From Acidimicrobiia bacterium UBA4744 (GTDB lineage: Bacteria > Actinomycetota > Acidimicrobiia > Spongiisociales > UBA4744), in contig DHIO01000015.1 of assembly GCA_002403855.1 (NCBI GenBank), positions 1 to 15,777 of the forward strand: a stretch of DNA of 15,777 nt. Direction: 5' to 3'. The position numbers and the translations under genes are program-made. Below are positions 14,297 through 15,777 of the stretch, piece by piece; position 1 is the first letter of the stretch, and each line of letters opens with the position of its first letter. The notes under the pieces are model-generated. The model was not told the DNA's origin. It did no database searches and saw only the letters and a list, made by a program, of their open reading frames with translations.

Positions 14297-14842
14297 AATG
14301 GTGACGGTGGTGTCGGTATACCATCCGGGTCCGGTACCCGTCCGGGGTGATCGAACCGGTGCGGCTGATCGGGACCGACTCGCCCGAACAGAACGAGTGC
14401 GGAGCCGGCGCACGCCACCGCCTATCTACGGGGCCTGGTCGACGGGCAACAGGTGCAGATCGAGAAAGACCAATCGAACCGGGACCGCTACGACCGGCTC
14501 CTCCGCTACGTCTACCTGGGGGATGTGTTCGTGAACGAGTCGATCGTCTGGAACGGGCACGCCACAGCGGTCCGGTATCCGCCCGACACCGCCAAAGCCA
14601 CCATCCTGGAAGCGGCCCAAGCCAGCGCTCAGGCGGCCGGAAGGGGGATCTGGGCGCCCGACGGTGGGTGCGTCACCACCACCATCCAGCCCGGCTGCGA
14701 TCCCGCCTACCCGACCGTTTGTATCCCACCGCCACCACCCGACCTCGACTGCGGTCAGATCAGCTACCGCAACTTCACGGTGCTGCCACCCGACCCGCGC
14801 CGGTTCGACGGCGACAACGACGGGATCGGCTGCGAAACCTAG
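14297..14842 (+). pseudogene. Staphylococcal-nuclease-like (SNase) protein, frameshifted
   Basis: An SNase domain can be followed across frame breaks: NGDGGV (about 14297), then in a second frame YTIRVRYPSGVIEPVRLIGTD and SPEQNECGA (14317-14407). After a one-base shift within 14408-14419 comes AYLRGLVDGQQVQIEKDQS, DRYDRLLRYVYLGDVFVNES and the usual GRGIWA end. The catalytic Arg (PVRLIG), Asp/Glu (DSPE) and Arg (YDRLLRY) are all present, but in different frames. The C-terminus has a proline hinge and a Cys-containing excalibur-like tail (DLDCGQISYRNF, FDGDNDGIGCE), ending TAG at 14842. No signal peptide or SD is visible at the 5' end. Either a decayed secreted nuclease or a gene broken by sequencing indels. 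Confidence 0.7.
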
Positions 14843-14891
14843 CAGCCGCGCCGAGCAACGAGCCCACTGACGCATCGAGATGCCGTCTGCC

Positions 14892-15182
14892 CTACCGGGT
14901 CGTTCCGTTGGCGAGGTTGGCGATCCCGTTGGGGCTGAGCGCCCGGTCGAAGATGTACACCTCGTCGATCAGTCCGTCGAAGAACCCTGCTCTCCCGCCG
15001 AAGCTCACTACCTTCTCGGCAGCGCCGATATCGACCTGTAGTGCACTGTCGTCCATGATCGCAACCGAGGTGTTCTTGGATGCCACCCTTGCCCCGTCGA
15101 CGTACAGCTTCAACTCAACACCGTCCCAGGTTCCGGCGATGTGCCGCCACTCGCCGGGACGATTTTTGCTAAGTACTCCCAT
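14892..15182 (-). pseudogene. C-terminal fragment of a LamG/concanavalin-like domain
   Basis: 96 codons: EWRHIAGTWDGVELKLYVDG, then ALQVDIGAA, FDGLIDEVYIFDRALSPNGI and LANG form the second half of a LamG (laminin-G/ConA-like) carbohydrate-binding module, where W-x-H-x-A-x-T-x-D-G and G-x-I-D-E-V-x-I-x-x-R-A-L are the hallmarks. A full module needs about 150 residues. Upstream, an in-frame TAG at 15192-15194 cuts it and no signal peptide is present, though such domains are exported. AGGAAA near 15190-15195 could act as an SD for ATG 15182, but the product would lack half the fold. Most likely debris of a larger surface protein. Confidence 0.65.
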
Positions 15183-15261
15183 ACCGATTTCCTATTAGAG
15201 AAACTTGTCAGCGGGGCCGAGCGGGATAGTGGCCGGGCAGCTTCGCTCGTTTGGGCGGCTG

Positions 15262-15285
15262 GGCGGCAGGAGGTGCGAGATGGCC
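15262..15285. repeat. Direct repeat, left copy
   Basis: GGCGGCAG followed by GAGGTGCGAGATGGCC. The right copy is at 15550-15574 with a single C inserted between the two blocks. The pair brackets the small membrane protein gene. Confidence 0.7.
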
Positions 15286-15329
15286 GCAGGGTCTCCGGGT
15301 CCGTGCCGCCCGCGGACGGTTTCAGCCCG

Positions 15330-15497
15330 TCACGGCTGACCGCTTCTCCTGGATGTGGCGATCAGAGTGGTGCTCAGAAGGATCCAAACAACGGCAACGC
15401 TCGACTCGATCACATCGAAGAACAAGAGTGCGGCGACGACCAGGGCTGCCAGCAGCCCCAGGCCGAACTGAATCTTGTTGACGTTCACCGAAGGCAC
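15330..15497 (-). CDS. Small membrane protein
   Basis: 55 residues from GTG 15497, preceded by GGAGGG two bases upstream; GTG 15488 is an alternative start, with spacing 11. After NVNKIQFG come two hydrophobic helices (LGLLAALVVAALLFF and VAVVWILLSTTLIA) separated by DVIESS, and a basic tail SRRSGQP. It looks like a small two-helix inner-membrane protein of unknown role. The stop overlaps a 6-bp stem TCAGCC/GGCTGA (15322-15339). The gene lies between two near-identical 24-25 bp repeats, which is unusual for so short a gene. Confidence 0.6.
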   Translation of the reverse strand: MPSVNVNKIQFGLGLLAALVVAALLFFDVIESSVAVVWILLSTTLIATSRRSGQP

Positions 15498-15549
15498 GTC
15501 CCTCCACCGCCATCGTACGCCCGGCACCGCCGCGGGGATAGGGGTCGGC

Positions 15550-15574
15550 GGCGGCAGCGAGGTGCGAGATGGCC
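15550..15574. repeat. Direct repeat, right copy
   Basis: GGCGGCAG, one extra C, then GAGGTGCGAGATGGCC: 24 of 25 positions shared with the copy at 15262-15285, 288 bp to the left. Confidence 0.7.
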
Positions 15575-15602
15575 CCCTCAACTAGGCAGCATTTCCCACC
15601 CA

Positions 15603-15646
15603 GTCGCACCGGGTGCCGATCCCCCCTGTCTGGGTGGTGGTGCGAC
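15603..15646. repeat. 8-bp inverted repeat near right edge
   Basis: GTCGCACC (15603-15610) and GGTGCGAC (15639-15646) are perfect reverse complements with a 28-nt G/C-rich loop. The GGTGCGA core also occurs in the neighbouring direct repeats (15272, 15561). Confidence 0.4.
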
Positions 15647-15777
15647 CGGACGGTCGGAGATGTCGCCAGCGGGTCCTGGCCATTTTCTGCATGCTGGGGG
15701 TAGCCGCCCCACCCGCAGGGGTGTCTAATGGGGGGTAGAGGGAGGCTTGCACCGGCCTGCAAGGGGTCGGGGAAGGG

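Noticed and set aside
14092..14418. Minus-strand frame ending HPKRATWERSPAVKRLL
   Set aside because: No start signal or domain; runs antisense into the SNase remnant.

Overview
High-GC bacterial window, most likely from an actinomycete of the Acidimicrobiia type. This is an inference from: strong GC bias at third codon positions; many GTG starts; surface proteins with long Thr-rich linkers after a lipobox or membrane anchor; several GTG starts placed 7-8 nt after a TANNNT hexamer with no Shine-Dalgarno (leaderless style); and VapBC, YihY and DauA-like families. No rRNA, intact tRNA, CRISPR array, IS element or complete integrase/transposase was seen.

Layout. 1-919 (minus): lipoprotein running off the left edge. 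1131-3532 (minus): a tight three-gene operon, ParB-fold protein, calcineurin-like phosphoesterase, second ParB-fold paralogue; this is the best candidate for a little-described system. 3854-6219: a small lipid-anchored membrane protein (+), a muconolactone-isomerase-like protein (-), a lipoprotein (-) and a lone cyclic-nucleotide-binding-domain protein (+). 6416-8242 (+): a DauA-like FAD amine oxidoreductase and a DUF1059 mini-protein too short for usual ORF cut-offs. 8495-9664 (-): membrane-anchored Thr-rich protein with a duplicated extracytoplasmic domain; a truncated ECF sigma factor is read divergently from it. 10163-10465 (-): small two-helix membrane protein. 10747-11435 (+): VapBC toxin-antitoxin pair with a recognisable promoter.

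At 11704-11750 (minus) lies the 3' half of a tRNA-Val(TAC) without its 5' half, the signature of a tRNA-targeted integration. By polarity the element lies to the right. The DNA to the right (12-15.2 kb) looks like a decaying accessory region: an HTH-like stub, a membrane peptide, a DUF6998-type putative PD-(D/E)XK protein, a frameshifted small gene, a frameshifted staphylococcal-nuclease-like gene and an N-terminally truncated LamG fragment. An intact YihY/BrkB-family membrane protein sits among them. The right edge carries a short membrane protein bracketed by direct repeats. The repeated single-base frame breaks could be real decay or assembly indels.
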